NCBI RefSeq assembly: GCF_022919135.1
Contig: NZ_CP095049.1
Span: forward strand, 2,360,501 to 2,424,500
DNA from: Hymenobacter cellulosivorans
Lineage (GTDB): Bacteria; Bacteroidota; Bacteroidia; Cytophagales; Hymenobacteraceae
Direction: 5' to 3'
Length of the DNA stretch: 64,000 nucleotides
In this document: piece by piece, positions 8,473 through 17,357 of the stretch
How the letters are laid out: each line of letters opens with the position of its first letter
How positions within the stretch are numbered: position 1 is the stretch's first letter
Made by a program: the position numbers and the translations under genes
The notes under the pieces: model-generated
What the model saw: the letters and a program-made list of their open reading frames with translations, nothing else
Databases searched by the model: none
What the model was told of the DNA's origin: nothing

Positions 8473-10311
8473 ATGCGCATTCTCCACGTCTTGTCCGCCG
8501 ATTTCTTTGCCGGTTCCGTCAGCTACGCCGTGCACCTGGCCGAGGCGCACCGGGCCCAGGGCCACGAGGTAATCATGGTGTCGGACATGGACCAGCTGCC
8601 CACCGGGGCGTTATGCGTGCAGGCCCCCATTACCAACCGGCGTCATCCGCAGCGCCTGCGCAACATTCTGCTGCTGCGTCGCCTCTTGCGCGAGCACCGG
8701 ATTGAGGTGGTACACGCTCACTCCCGGGCGGCCAGCTGGGTGGCTTACTTTGCCGTGAAGGGCACCGGCGTGCCGCTGGTTTCCACGGTGCACGGCCGCC
8801 AGCACCTGCACACCTCCACCAGCCTCTTCGACATCTACGGCGACCGGGTCATTGCCATTTGCGCCAACCTGAAAACGCACTTAGTGGAGGAAGTAAAGAT
8901 GCAGCCCGAGAAAATTGTGCTGCTGCCCAACGGTGTCAATTTTGCCGACCAGGCACCCGAGCTGGCTACCCAGGTCCGGCCGCTGCGCCTGTCCTTTATC
9001 GGGCGCTTCAATGGGGGCAAGGGTGAGCGGGCAGCCCAATTGCTACAACACGTATTCCCGGCTTTGCTCCGGGAGTTTGCGGTGCTGCGCGTGGCTATGG
9101 TAGGAGCGGAGCTGGAACACCTGCCCGCCGCCGGCAAAGCGGCTTTGGCGCAGCTGCAGGCGCAGTTTGGCGAGCGGGTCGAAGTGGTAGGTTTTACCAA
9201 GGATGTGCCCGGATGGCTGCAGCAGTCGGCACTGGTGGTGGGAGCGGGGCGCGTCGCCATCGAGGGCCTGGGCGCGGGCTGCAGCGTGCTGGCCCTGGGC
9301 GAGGCTGCCTACGCCGGCCTAGTCACGGAAGCTACCTACGAGCAGGCTGCGGCCTCCAACTTCGGCGACATTTCGGCCCATCTGCAGGATACCACAGTCG
9401 ACTACGGACAGTTGCTCCAGGACGCCCGCACGTTTCTGGCCGCGCCCCACCCGGTGGGGGCGGCCCTGCAGGCCCGGGTGCAGCGCGACTACAGCCTGCC
9501 GGTTATTGCCGGGCAGGTGCTGGACGTATACCGCGCCGCCGTGATGAAAAAGCGGGTGCCTGGCTTCATTCCGATTTTGATGTACCACAAAATCCCGACC
9601 GAGCCGCTGCAAACCAAGCACCGCATCTTCGTCACCCAACGCAACTTCGAGCAGCACCTGCAGTTTTTTCGGCGCAAAAATTTTACACCCATCACGTTTC
9701 TCGACTATCTGGCTTTTGCCAACGGCGAAACAGACCTGCAGGAGTTTCCGGCCCGGCCCATCATCCTCACCTTCGACGACGGCTACACGGATAACTTCAC
9801 CAACCTGCTGCCCCTGATGCAGCGCTACAACTACCGCGGCGTGCTCTACCTGCTCGGCGACGACGCGGTGCGCTACAACTTCTGGGACGTGGACACCGAC
9901 CCCACTGAGCCGCGCTGTGAGATTATGAATCTGGAGCAAAAGCGGGCTTTCGTGGCCGCGGGCTGGGAAATCGGGGCCCATACGCTGCAGCATCCCAACC
10001 TGACCACGCTACCCGCTGAGCAAGCCGCGCGGGAAATAACCCAGAGCAAGCAGCAGCTAGAGCAGGAACTCGAAACCCCGGTCGTGTCCTTTGCCTACCC
10101 CTATGGCGGGCTCAATGAGCAGGTCAAGCAGCTGGTGCGCGAGGCCGGGTTTGCCTTCGGCGTAGCTACCGACACGGGTGGGATGCACCTGGAAGACGAC
10201 CGGTTCCAGATTTTTCGCATCAATATGTTTCCCGAGGAAACTGCCAGCTCCCTGTTCAAGAAAACTGCGCCCTGGTACCGGAAATATTACCGGTTCAAGC
10301 GCAAAAAGTAG
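8473..10311 (+). CDS. Glycosyltransferase family 4 - polysaccharide deacetylase fusion
   Basis: This 612-residue protein fuses two enzymes. Residues 1 to about 345 are a GT-B glycosyltransferase with the family 4 layout: an N-terminal HVLSADFFAGSVS donor/acceptor loop, VHAHSR, and a C-terminal Rossmann half beginning FIGRFNGGKG. The E-x7-E motif is weak (only one Glu, in VAIEGLGAG). Residues about 355-605 are a NodB-type carbohydrate esterase 4 domain. Its metal-binding TFDDGYTDN, the AHTLQHP histidines and FAYPYG are all present, so the deacetylase looks active. No signal peptide is seen, so both domains appear cytoplasmic. The pairing suggests transfer of an N-acetylated sugar coupled to deacetylation. 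Confidence 0.88.
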   Translation: MRILHVLSADFFAGSVSYAVHLAEAHRAQGHEVIMVSDMDQLPTGALCVQAPITNRRHPQRLRNILLLRRLLREHRIEVVHAHSRAASWVAYFAVKGTGVPLVSTVHGRQHLHTSTSLFDIYGDRVIAICANLKTHLVEEVKMQPEKIVLLPNGVNFADQAPELATQVRPLRLSFIGRFNGGKGERAAQLLQHVFPALLREFAVLRVAMVGAELEHLPAAGKAALAQLQAQFGERVEVVGFTKDVPGWLQQSALVVGAGRVAIEGLGAGCSVLALGEAAYAGLVTEATYEQAAASNFGDISAHLQDTTVDYGQLLQDARTFLAAPHPVGAALQARVQRDYSLPVIAGQVLDVYRAAVMKKRVPGFIPILMYHKIPTEPLQTKHRIFVTQRNFEQHLQFFRRKNFTPITFLDYLAFANGETDLQEFPARPIILTFDDGYTDNFTNLLPLMQRYNYRGVLYLLGDDAVRYNFWDVDTDPTEPRCEIMNLEQKRAFVAAGWEIGAHTLQHPNLTTLPAEQAAREITQSKQQLEQELETPVVSFAYPYGGLNEQVKQLVREAGFAFGVATDTGGMHLEDDRFQIFRINMFPEETASSLFKKTAPWYRKYYRFKRKK

Positions 10312-10600
10312 CCTGCTGACCTAGTGTAGCCTATCTGCACAAGTGTTACTGCCCACTTGTCGAGAAGTTCGTTGCAGCCACTGCTGAGTGACATTGGCGG
10401 AGTGTGCCCGATGGAGGAGGGTGTTTGACTAACAAATGATAGTTATTTTCGGAAATGCCTTTCAAAAAGCAGAGGTTTTGGTATTATGATAGGTATTTTG
10501 AGTGAATGCCCTAAATATTTAGGGGTACTTGTATACGTTTTTATGGTTGTTGGCGTAAATTGACCTTCGAATAGAAAGGTAGCCAACTTCAATCCAGTAT
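10312..10600. other. AT-rich intergenic region upstream of amt
   Basis: These 289 bp hold no credible gene. The right half (about 10430-10560) is markedly more AT-rich than its surroundings, as expected for a promoter and leader of the ammonium transporter. TATGGTTG near 10540 is one mismatch from TAnnTTTG, but no -33 box sits at the right distance, so I do not call a promoter. No riboswitch fold is evident. Confidence 0.4.
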
Positions 10601-11992
10601 ATGAGTCGTTCTGCAGTCCTTCGCCCGAGCTATAGTTTACTTACGTTGGCCGGGCTCATCATCCTGAGCACTGTCGCCGCCTTCGTCGACCTGCCCCACC
10701 CGGCCGCCGTAGCCGGCAGCCTCAACGCGGCCGACATGGCCTGGATGCTGACCGCCACAGCTTTCGTGCTGATCATGACGCCGGGTTTGTCGTTTTTCTA
10801 CGGGGGCATGGTGCGACCCAAAAACGTCATTTCCACCATGCTGCAGAGCTTCGTGGCCCTGGGCGTCATTTCCCTGGTGTGGTACTTTGTGGGCTTTTCC
10901 TTAGCCTACGGCGACTCCTGGCACGGCCTGATCGGCAACCCGCTCACGTTTGTAATGCTGCGCAACGTGGGTACGGCCCCGCACCCGGTGTTGTCGCCCA
11001 ACATTCCCTTCGTGCTGTTTTTTGCCTTTCAGCTCAAGTTTGCCATCATCACCCCGGCTCTGATTACCGGCTCCTTCGCCGAGCGGGTACGCTTCAAGGC
11101 GTACCTGGCCTTTATGGTGCTGTTCTGCATCTTCATTTACTGCCCCCTGGCCCACTGGACCTGGCACCCTGAGGGCTTTCTGCGCAAATGGGGCGTGCTC
11201 GACTTTGCCGGGGGAACGGTAGTGCATATTTCGGCCGGTATTGCTTCCCTGGCGGCTGCCATAGTGTTGGGTCCGCGCAGTATTCACGGCCGCAAAACCT
11301 CCTTCGTGACGCCCAACGTGCCCTACGTTATCCTGGGTACCGGCCTGCTATGGTTTGGCTGGTTTGGCTTCAATGCCGGCTCGGCCCTGGGGGCCAATGA
11401 GCTGGCTGCCCTCTCATTCGTGAATACTAACATGGCCTCGGCCGCCGCCCTGGTGGCTTGGCTGCTGATTGAAGTAGTGCGGGGTGGCAAGCCCACGGCC
11501 ATGGGCGCTTGCATCGGGGCTGTAGTCGGGCTGGTGGCCATTACGCCCGCCGCCGGCTACGTGACCTACGGCCAAAGTGTGCTGATTGGTGTGCTGGCCG
11601 CCCTGATCAGCCAGGCGGCCGTACACTGGCAAAACAGCCGTACTTCAATTGACGACACGCTCGACGTATTTCCCTGCCACGGCCTGGGCGGTATCGTGGG
11701 CATGCTGCTCACCGGTGTGTTTGCCGATAAAGTCGGCCTTGTTCACGGCTCGGCCACCACGTTTGGCTACCACGTGCTGGGCCTGGTCATCGTCATCGGC
11801 TTTACCTTCATCGGCGCCTGGGTGCTGCTGAAAGTAACGGACCTCATTTTCGGTCTGCGTGTGAAACCTGCTCAGGAAGAGTTAGGCCTCGATTTGAGCC
11901 AGCACGAGGAATCTACCTACCACATCGACGAGGAATTCGAGCAAACCTACCGCAAGGAGCAGGTGCGCGAAGCAGTAGAGCAGCAGGTCTGA
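10601..11992 (+). CDS. amt: Ammonium transporter (Amt family)
   Basis: This 463-residue polytopic protein has the Amt/MEP/Rh fold of about eleven membrane helices, preceded by an N-terminal hydrophobic segment that may be a signal peptide, as in many Amt proteins. Recognisable family segments are FFYGGMVRPKN near the first core helix, the first pore histidine in GGTVVHISAGIAS, and the second in FPCHGLGGIVG. The C-terminal tail is cytoplasmic and acidic. It conducts ammonium across the inner membrane. No glnK/PII gene is adjacent, although amt-glnK pairs are common elsewhere, so PII control may be encoded at another locus. It is convergent with the ZIP transporter gene. Confidence 0.96.
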   Translation: MSRSAVLRPSYSLLTLAGLIILSTVAAFVDLPHPAAVAGSLNAADMAWMLTATAFVLIMTPGLSFFYGGMVRPKNVISTMLQSFVALGVISLVWYFVGFSLAYGDSWHGLIGNPLTFVMLRNVGTAPHPVLSPNIPFVLFFAFQLKFAIITPALITGSFAERVRFKAYLAFMVLFCIFIYCPLAHWTWHPEGFLRKWGVLDFAGGTVVHISAGIASLAAAIVLGPRSIHGRKTSFVTPNVPYVILGTGLLWFGWFGFNAGSALGANELAALSFVNTNMASAAALVAWLLIEVVRGGKPTAMGACIGAVVGLVAITPAAGYVTYGQSVLIGVLAALISQAAVHWQNSRTSIDDTLDVFPCHGLGGIVGMLLTGVFADKVGLVHGSATTFGYHVLGLVIVIGFTFIGAWVLLKVTDLIFGLRVKPAQEELGLDLSQHEESTYHIDEEFEQTYRKEQVREAVEQQV

Positions 11993-12027
11993 TTCCCGCC
12001 GCGGCAGCAAGGCCGTTGAAGAGTGTA

Positions 12028-12068
12028 AAAAGCAGCGGCCACCGGAAACTCCGGTGGCCGCTGCTTTT
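12028..12068. terminator. Bidirectional terminator between amt and the ZIP gene
   Basis: A perfect 19-bp inverted repeat (arms beginning AAAAGCAGCGGCCACC) surrounds a 3-nt loop. A-runs on one side and T-runs on the other suit termination of both convergent genes. Confidence 0.9.
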
Positions 12069-12092
12069 GGGTTGGACCGTTGCCGGCTATTA

Positions 12093-12887
12093 TTACTCCA
12101 TCTTGCTCAGGAAAAAGGCCGTCAGAAAGCCCAGCACCGTTATCAGGCCGGTGAAGTTATGGGCTGTTTCGAAGGCTTCGGGTATCATTGTATCGGCAAT
12201 CATGGCCAGCACGGCCCCGGCCGCCACGGCCGTGGTGGCCGCTACCACTTCCTGGGAAAAGTGGCTAAAAATCGTGTAGCCCGCCAACGACGCCAGACCC
12301 GAAATCAGGGCAATACCCAACCACAGTAGAAAGATGTAGCGCGCCGAGCGGCCCGCCTTCTTCATGCCCGCCGCGCTGGAAAGTCCCTCCGGCAGGTTCG
12401 ACAGAAAAATGGCCACTACCGCCACCACGCTTACCGCTCCGCCGGCCAGCAAGCTCAGGCCAATGACGATGCTTTCGGGAATCCCGTCGAGCAGGGCGCC
12501 GATAGCCAAGGCCATGCCGTTGTCGTCGCCGGGCTCGGTGGCTTCTTTCTGGCCGGTTTGCACTTTTTCGCGCTCTACTTTCTGATGATGCCCCGAGCGT
12601 TTGCGGTGCTTAGCACCCTGCCGGGCCAGTAGACAGTTGGCCAGCGTGTAAACCGCGGCCCCGCCCACAAAGCCCAACGCCGTAGAGTCGAGGCCGCCTT
12701 TGGCGTAGGCGTCTTCCATTAACTCCAGGGATAAGGTCGAAATCAGCACGCCGCTGCCAAAGGCCATAACGGCGGCAATTACGCGGGGGGCAATGTTGGC
12801 GTAGTAGCCAATGGCGGCCCCAATAACTAGGGCGGAGCCGGAAACCAGGCCCCAGAAGCCGGCTACGGCCCAGGTCGGAAAAGTCAT
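12093..12887 (-). CDS. ZIP-family metal transporter
   Basis: The start at 12887 (MTFPTWAV) gives 264 residues; an upstream in-frame start would add a hydrophilic, unrelated stretch. About eight hydrophobic helices are visible. A central loop (about residues 100-125) is rich in His, Lys and Gln, a usual metal-sensing loop in ZIP proteins. The transport-site helices read LDGIPES and SNLPEG, with Asp and Asn where classical ZIP proteins have His, so the metal preference may differ from zinc. The direction is expected to be import into the cytoplasm. Confidence 0.87.
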   Translation of the reverse strand: MTFPTWAVAGFWGLVSGSALVIGAAIGYYANIAPRVIAAVMAFGSGVLISTLSLELMEDAYAKGGLDSTALGFVGGAAVYTLANCLLARQGAKHRKRSGHHQKVEREKVQTGQKEATEPGDDNGMALAIGALLDGIPESIVIGLSLLAGGAVSVVAVVAIFLSNLPEGLSSAAGMKKAGRSARYIFLLWLGIALISGLASLAGYTIFSHFSQEVVAATTAVAAGAVLAMIADTMIPEAFETAHNFTGLITVLGFLTAFFLSKME

Positions 12888-12985
12888 GTGTGGCGGATAA
12901 GAAAGCTCGACCCGTATACGCACGGTTGGGCTTAGTGGTGCAGCCCTTGGCCCAGTCCGCCTGCTACGGTCTGATTCTCGCCTGC

Positions 12986-13258
12986 TTATTCCTTGTACTG
13001 CGCCAGAACGGCCGGCAGCTTTGCTTCTTCCACAGTAGCCAATCGCACTTTCTTGAACGGGGCCGTATGCCCGCTCAGCAGTTCCACGCTGGATTTATTC
13101 ACGCCAAACACTTCAGCCAGATACGCCAGTAGGCAGGCATTGGCCTTGCCGTCCTGGGCTGGCGCCTTGAGCCGCACGGTCAGGCTGCCGTCGGCTGCCA
13201 CGAGGAGCTGGTTCTGGCGGCTGTTGGGTTTGGCTTTGAGGTGGAGCGTAACGGGCAT
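12986..13258 (-). CDS. DUF167 (YggU) family protein
   Basis: This 90-residue protein matches the small DUF167/YggU family by length and by its motifs: KPNSRQN near the N-terminus, the central RLKAPAQDGKANA, and the helical LAEVFGV followed by LLSGHTAPFK. It has an alpha/beta fold of unknown biochemical function and is widespread in bacteria and eukaryotes. It lies 27 bp after the endonuclease III-like gene on the same strand, so the two are probably cotranscribed. Confidence 0.92.
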   Translation of the reverse strand: MPVTLHLKAKPNSRQNQLLVAADGSLTVRLKAPAQDGKANACLLAYLAEVFGVNKSSVELLSGHTAPFKKVRLATVEEAKLPAVLAQYKE

Positions 13259-13285
13259 ACGAAGGTAAAACGGAGCCCGAAGATA

Positions 13286-14038
13286 CTACGCCGCCGGTGG
13301 CGTCGGGGCGGGTTTGCCTAGGCGCGCCTGCCCGAACGGGCACTGATCCAGGACCACGCACCGTGCGCAGGCCGGAGAGTGAAAATAGCAGCACTTCTGC
13401 CCGTGAAACATGAGGGCCTCGTGGTGGTCGTACACCTGCTGGGCGTCCCAGTCGGGTGGGAGCAGGGCGGCCAGTACCTTGTGGGCAGGTCCTTCGCCTA
13501 CTTTGGGACCAATCAGGCCCAGGCGCTGCGCCACGCGGTGGTGGTGACTATCGACGGGCATGGCCGGCAGGCGCAGAGAACTGAAGAGCAGGGTAGCGGC
13601 GCTGGTTTTGGGTCCCACTCCGGAAATGGATTCCAACCACGCCCGGGCCTCGGGAATCGGCTTTTCGGCCAGAAAGGTAAGGTCGCAGGGGCCGCCGCAC
13701 CGTTCGCTGATTTCGCGCAGCACGGCCTGAATCCGTGGGGCTTTCTGCTCGGGCCAGGTGCAGGCGCTGATGGCCTGCTCTACGGCGGCAGTGGGCGCAT
13801 CGCGCACTTCTTCCCAGGTCGGAAACTCAGCCCGCAGTTGCTGGTAAGCCCGGTGCGACTCCTGGTTGCGGGTGCGGTGCGAGAGCAGGGCGCTAATCAG
13901 CTCACTGAGCGGGTCCTTGGTGCTGAAAAACCGGAACGGGGCGCCGTACTCGGCGCACAGCCGTTCGTGCGCCCGCAGGGCCCGCGCCTGGCAGGAAGCA
14001 AAATCGGTACAAACGGCTGAGGTAGGTTCCACCCTCAA
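13286..14038 (-). CDS. Endonuclease III-like DNA glycosylase
   Basis: This 250-residue protein belongs to the HhH-GPD superfamily. The helix-hairpin-helix reads ISGVGPKTSAA and includes the lysine expected for a bifunctional glycosylase/AP lyase. The catalytic Asp follows in MPVDSHHHR. Four cysteines near the C-terminus have the exact C-x6-C-x2-C-x5-C spacing of the [4Fe-4S] cluster loop. Members excise oxidised or otherwise damaged bases in base excision repair. It differs from canonical Nth (about 210 residues) by an N-terminal extension, so it may be a divergent paralogue, and I leave the gene symbol open. Confidence 0.88.
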   Translation of the reverse strand: MRVEPTSAVCTDFASCQARALRAHERLCAEYGAPFRFFSTKDPLSELISALLSHRTRNQESHRAYQQLRAEFPTWEEVRDAPTAAVEQAISACTWPEQKAPRIQAVLREISERCGGPCDLTFLAEKPIPEARAWLESISGVGPKTSAATLLFSSLRLPAMPVDSHHHRVAQRLGLIGPKVGEGPAHKVLAALLPPDWDAQQVYDHHEALMFHGQKCCYFHSPACARCVVLDQCPFGQARLGKPAPTPPAA

Positions 14039-14081
14039 GCCTTACGCCCGGGGGCGCATGGGGTTGCCCCGGAAGGCTGCC

Positions 14082-14993
14082 TTACTCCGTGCCCGTGCCG
14101 CGGTTGTAGAGTGAAATGGCCTGCTTAACGCTCTGCTGCTGCTTGCTGCCCAACACGATGGGCACGATGGCTAGCGGTATACCAGCGTAAATCAGCGGGG
14201 AAATGCCCGACTGGTTGGGAGACAGGGTCGAAAACAGCCCGGCGGCTACGACGCCCGCGGCCGCCACGTAGCTCAGTGTGGTATACGTCTGGTACTTGCG
14301 GGCCTGCATCAGCAGAGCGGTACTGCCGGGGTTGTCGGCGGTGGCGATGCTAAGGTTGCGTACGTTCAGGCTCTGAATCGGACCGTTATCCTTGCTGAAA
14401 TACTCGGTTTTCACGGTGCGGTACATCGGGCCGCCATAGCCATAACCGCCGTAGCCATAGCCCCCGTAACGGCCGTAGCCGAACGGACTGTAGCCGCTGC
14501 CCGCGTACTGGGTGCTGGTCTGGGAGTACAGGCTTAGGCGGCCCACCCGGTCGCGGCGCAGCGTGGTCTCGCGCGACGATTTGGGCAGGGTGGTACGCAC
14601 GTAATGGCCGGTTTCATCCTCGTAGAAGCTGATTTCACTCAGGTCGATTCGCCGCTGGTCGTCGAGCAGCAGGTAGGAGCGCCCGAAAATGGGCTGCTTG
14701 GTTTCCACGTCGTAGGCCCGGTACACGGTGCCGTTTTTGAGGCCTACGGCAAACCGGCTGTTCTCTGAAGGAATAGCAGAGGGTGCCGGCGCAGCGGCTG
14801 GAGCTGCGGGCCGGGCAGGCTGGGCACCGGGCTGGGGCTGCTGGGAAAGCTGCGGTTGCTGCCGGGGCTGGCGGCGCGCCGAATCGGGGAAAGTGGGCAG
14901 GGTGTTGAGCTCCCGCGGTGCATTCTGGGCCAGCACCGCAGTGGGAGTGGCCGCGCCCAGCGCCAGCAGGAAAAGGCAGAAACGGAACGTCAT
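14082..14993 (-). CDS. Exported protein of unknown function, Gly/Tyr-rich
   Basis: This 303-residue protein starts with a clear signal peptide ending in AVLAQ. A Pro/Gln/Ala-rich linker (about residues 35-75) follows, then a beta-rich domain of about 110 residues. A Gly-Tyr tract (about 168-192, GYG-type repeats) comes next, and two hydrophobic segments lie near the C-terminus (about 240-285). The repetitive GY codons make the DNA at 14425-14490 look like a degenerate tandem repeat. I recognise no family. It is probably envelope-associated. Confidence 0.75.
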   Translation of the reverse strand: MTFRFCLFLLALGAATPTAVLAQNAPRELNTLPTFPDSARRQPRQQPQLSQQPQPGAQPARPAAPAAAPAPSAIPSENSRFAVGLKNGTVYRAYDVETKQPIFGRSYLLLDDQRRIDLSEISFYEDETGHYVRTTLPKSSRETTLRRDRVGRLSLYSQTSTQYAGSGYSPFGYGRYGGYGYGGYGYGGPMYRTVKTEYFSKDNGPIQSLNVRNLSIATADNPGSTALLMQARKYQTYTTLSYVAAAGVVAAGLFSTLSPNQSGISPLIYAGIPLAIVPIVLGSKQQQSVKQAISLYNRGTGTE

Positions 14994-15169
14994 GAGAAAC
15001 AGAGGTTATTCCGGTATAACGCCGGGAAGATTGTAAGGAGCCTGGGCGCGAAAAACAGGTCAGCCGCCGGGCTGCCAGAATACGGCCAGAGTCTCATCCA
15101 TTCCCAAAGATGCCACGGCCGGGCTAATTAGTTGCAGAGCCTACGCTTTTTGGGCGTATCTACCACGAG

Positions 15170-15213
15170 CAAGGCCAATACTGCGGTGCCCGAAAGCAAC
15201 AGTATTGGCCTTG
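15170..15213 (-). terminator. Terminator after the response regulator gene
   Basis: Perfect 14-bp arms (CAAGGCCAATACTG and its complement) flank a 16-nt loop, 28 bp past the response regulator stop codon. The T-tract is poor, so it may instead be an mRNA-stabilising hairpin. Confidence 0.6.
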
Positions 15214-15240
15214 AAGATAAAGGGTTATGGCACAAGAAGC

Positions 15241-15651
15241 CTACTTTAGCAACTGCTCCAGCAGACTAATGCTGTCCACCATGTCGTTGCCGGTTTCGAA
15301 GTCCAGGGGCTTAAGGATGTAGCCGCTTACGCCCAGGTTCTGGGCCCGGGCCCGGTCAATATCCATGGCCGAGGTGGTGGTAATAAACACGGGAATTTCG
15401 CTGAATTCCGGGTGGCTGCGCAGCTCTACCAAAAACTCGTGTCCGTTCATCTTGGGCATGTTCAAATCCAGCAGAATTACTTCCGGCAGGGGCTGAATCG
15501 GTTCGGCTCCGTTGTGGCCCAGCAGCAAGTCCAGGGCCTCCAGGCCATTAAAGGCCGTGTACAGCTTGTGCTGAATGCTGAATTTCTCGAAGGCCTTTTG
15601 CACGGTCATCGTGTCAAAAAAGTCATCCTCAACCAGTAGTACCGAGCGCAT
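15241..15651 (-). CDS. Single-domain response regulator (Rcp1-like)
   Basis: This 136-residue protein is only a receiver domain. It has acidic residues D9/D10, the phosphoacceptor D62 in LLDLNMP, a Thr/Ser switch in ITTTSAMD, and a conserved Lys in YILKPLDF. No DNA-binding or output domain is attached, so it would signal through protein contacts or phosphotransfer. It lies 79 bp downstream of a hybrid-free sensor kinase on the same strand, its likely partner. The two-residue Glu-Asp-Asp start and length resemble the Rcp1 group that pairs with phytochrome-like and CHASE3 kinases. Confidence 0.92.
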   Translation of the reverse strand: MRSVLLVEDDFFDTMTVQKAFEKFSIQHKLYTAFNGLEALDLLLGHNGAEPIQPLPEVILLDLNMPKMNGHEFLVELRSHPEFSEIPVFITTTSAMDIDRARAQNLGVSGYILKPLDFETGNDMVDSISLLEQLLK

Positions 15652-15730
15652 AAAAAAAACGATAAAAAGAGGGTAGCCCCGTTGGCCGGATTAAGTGAGG
15701 AATTCGCCGAAAAACGGTGCAAGCTAGCAC

Positions 15731-17245
15731 CTAGATTACTTTTTCGGTAACGGAAATCTTGGGCCAGGTGAAAATAAACGCCGTGCCCTGGCCCGGCTCC
15801 GAGCTAACCCGGATACGGCCCTTCTGCTCGTCCAGAATCTTCTTCACAATGCTCAGCCCGATGCCGGTGCTTTCGGCCGTGTTCCGGTCCCGCAGGGTCT
15901 GGAAAATCAGGAAGATTTTCTCGTGGTACTCGGGGGCAATGCCCGGTCCGTCGTCGGCTACGGTAAATTCATATTCCTTTTTAGCCTCGATGCAGCTCAC
16001 CGTGATGGTGCCCTGGCCCTGGTGATGGTACTTTACCGCGTTGCTAAACAGGTTGGTGAACACCTGCTGCAGGCTGAGCCGGTCGGTTATAAGTACCGGC
16101 AGCTCACTTGTGACGTCCACTTGGAACGTGGGCGGCACCACCAGCTCCCGAACTTCCTCCACCAGCTCCCGCACGGCTACTTCTTCCAGTTTCTGCTCGG
16201 TACGCCCGATGCGGGCATAGGCCAGCAGACCGTTAATCAGGTCTTCCAGGCGCGTCAGACGGCCTTTCATCATGCCCAGGTACTGCCGCATCTGGTCGGA
16301 AAGCTCGGCTTTGAGCTCGTCTTCAATCCACTTTACCACCGTCATCACCCCGCGCAGGGGCGCCTTCAGGTCGTGGGAGGTTACGTAGGCAAACTGGTCG
16401 AGCTCCCGGTTGCGGTTCTGCAACGAGCCAAAGGTGTCGTCCAGGGTCTGGGTCATGCGGTTAAGCGAGTTGGCCAGGTTACCCAGACTGTCCTTTTCCT
16501 TGTCCTTAATCTTGACCTTGTAGTCGCCCTGCACTACTTGGTTGGCCAGGTTCTCGATAATCTGGATACGCTGGGTGGTGGCCTGATGCACCGTGGCAAG
16601 CTCCTGCTGCAGCTTTTCGTTGGCCGCAATTTCCTGCGAAATCTTCCGAAACAGCCACAGCGTCATCAGAATGGCAATAGTGGCCGATACGATGATGGTG
16701 ATGGGGGTAATGGTTTCGTACACGGTCTGCTGGCGGCTGCGTTCGGCCAGCAGTTCCAGTTCACTGTTTTTGATGTCCTCAAACAGGCCGTAAATAGCCC
16801 GCATGGTTTGCCGGCCGGTGTCCAGAATCGTTTGAGTGGAAGAGCTGGTAATAGCCCGGTCCTGGTTGAGCAGCAAGCGCATGTTGCTAAACTTCTGGTC
16901 TACCAGCTGCCGCATCGAGTCCACGCGCACCGCTTGGCGCGGGTTGTCGGTCATCATGCGGGAAAGCCGCTCAAAACTGTGCTCTACCTCGCTCTGGGAG
17001 GTTTCGTAGGTTTGCAGGTACGACGTGTCGGCCGTCAGCAGAAAGCCCCGCACCCGCGACTCGGCGTCGCGCACGCGCGAGGTGAGCTGCTCGGCTTCCT
17101 GAATCACGCGGTAGGTGTGCTCCACCTGCTGGGTGTGCACGGCCAGCTGCCGGATGCTCAGAAAAGAGGCTATTGCCGTGAGTAGCAGCACGCCGGCCGC
17201 CACGGCAAAGCCCAGCAGGATTTTGGTGTTCAGGTTGAGTTGCAT
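15731..17245 (-). CDS. CHASE3 sensor histidine kinase
   Basis: This 504-residue kinase has a first membrane helix (about residues 8-30), an extracytoplasmic four-helix CHASE3-type sensor (about 35-178) and a second helix (180-199). A HAMP-like/coiled segment (about 200-280) follows, then a HisKA dimerisation domain with the phosphorylated H291 in VTSHDLKAPLRG. The HATPase domain has an N-box NLFSNAVKYH, a G1 box DDGPGIA and a G2 box GIGLSIVKK. The CHASE3 ligand is unknown. It would phosphorylate the adjacent single-domain response regulator. A TAGGTTTG -7 element lies only 6 bp before the ATG. Confidence 0.94.
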   Translation of the reverse strand: MQLNLNTKILLGFAVAAGVLLLTAIASFLSIRQLAVHTQQVEHTYRVIQEAEQLTSRVRDAESRVRGFLLTADTSYLQTYETSQSEVEHSFERLSRMMTDNPRQAVRVDSMRQLVDQKFSNMRLLLNQDRAITSSSTQTILDTGRQTMRAIYGLFEDIKNSELELLAERSRQQTVYETITPITIIVSATIAILMTLWLFRKISQEIAANEKLQQELATVHQATTQRIQIIENLANQVVQGDYKVKIKDKEKDSLGNLANSLNRMTQTLDDTFGSLQNRNRELDQFAYVTSHDLKAPLRGVMTVVKWIEDELKAELSDQMRQYLGMMKGRLTRLEDLINGLLAYARIGRTEQKLEEVAVRELVEEVRELVVPPTFQVDVTSELPVLITDRLSLQQVFTNLFSNAVKYHHQGQGTITVSCIEAKKEYEFTVADDGPGIAPEYHEKIFLIFQTLRDRNTAESTGIGLSIVKKILDEQKGRIRVSSEPGQGTAFIFTWPKISVTEKVI

Positions 17246-17251
17246 AGGCTA

Positions 17252-17259
17252 CAAACCTA
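17252..17259 (-). promoter_or_regulatory. -7 element (TAGGTTTG) at the kinase start
   Basis: An exact TAnnTTTG match lies 6 bp before the histidine kinase ATG, which would place transcription initiation at or next to the start codon. No TTTG box sits at standard spacing. Confidence 0.3.
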
Positions 17260-17357
17260 CGGGCTTCGGCGCACATGCCCTAGCAAAACCACCACCTGCC
17301 CCACTCACACCGCCGCCCACTGCGTACCTTCGCGTCTGTCTTTGTCTGCTACTACCT

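Noticed and set aside
12093..12887. Possible zinc-specific transporter gene symbol for the ZIP protein
   Set aside because: The usual His residues in the transport site are Asp and Asn here, so naming a zinc-specific transporter is not supported.
14425..14490. Apparent tandem DNA repeat, units like CCGTAGCCATAG
   Set aside because: It is explained by Gly-Tyr codons inside the exported protein gene, and is therefore a protein low-complexity tract rather than a separate repeat.
15923..17185. Open frame of 420 codons opposite the histidine kinase gene
   Set aside because: Antisense of a complete CHASE3 kinase with all motifs. It has no supporting feature.
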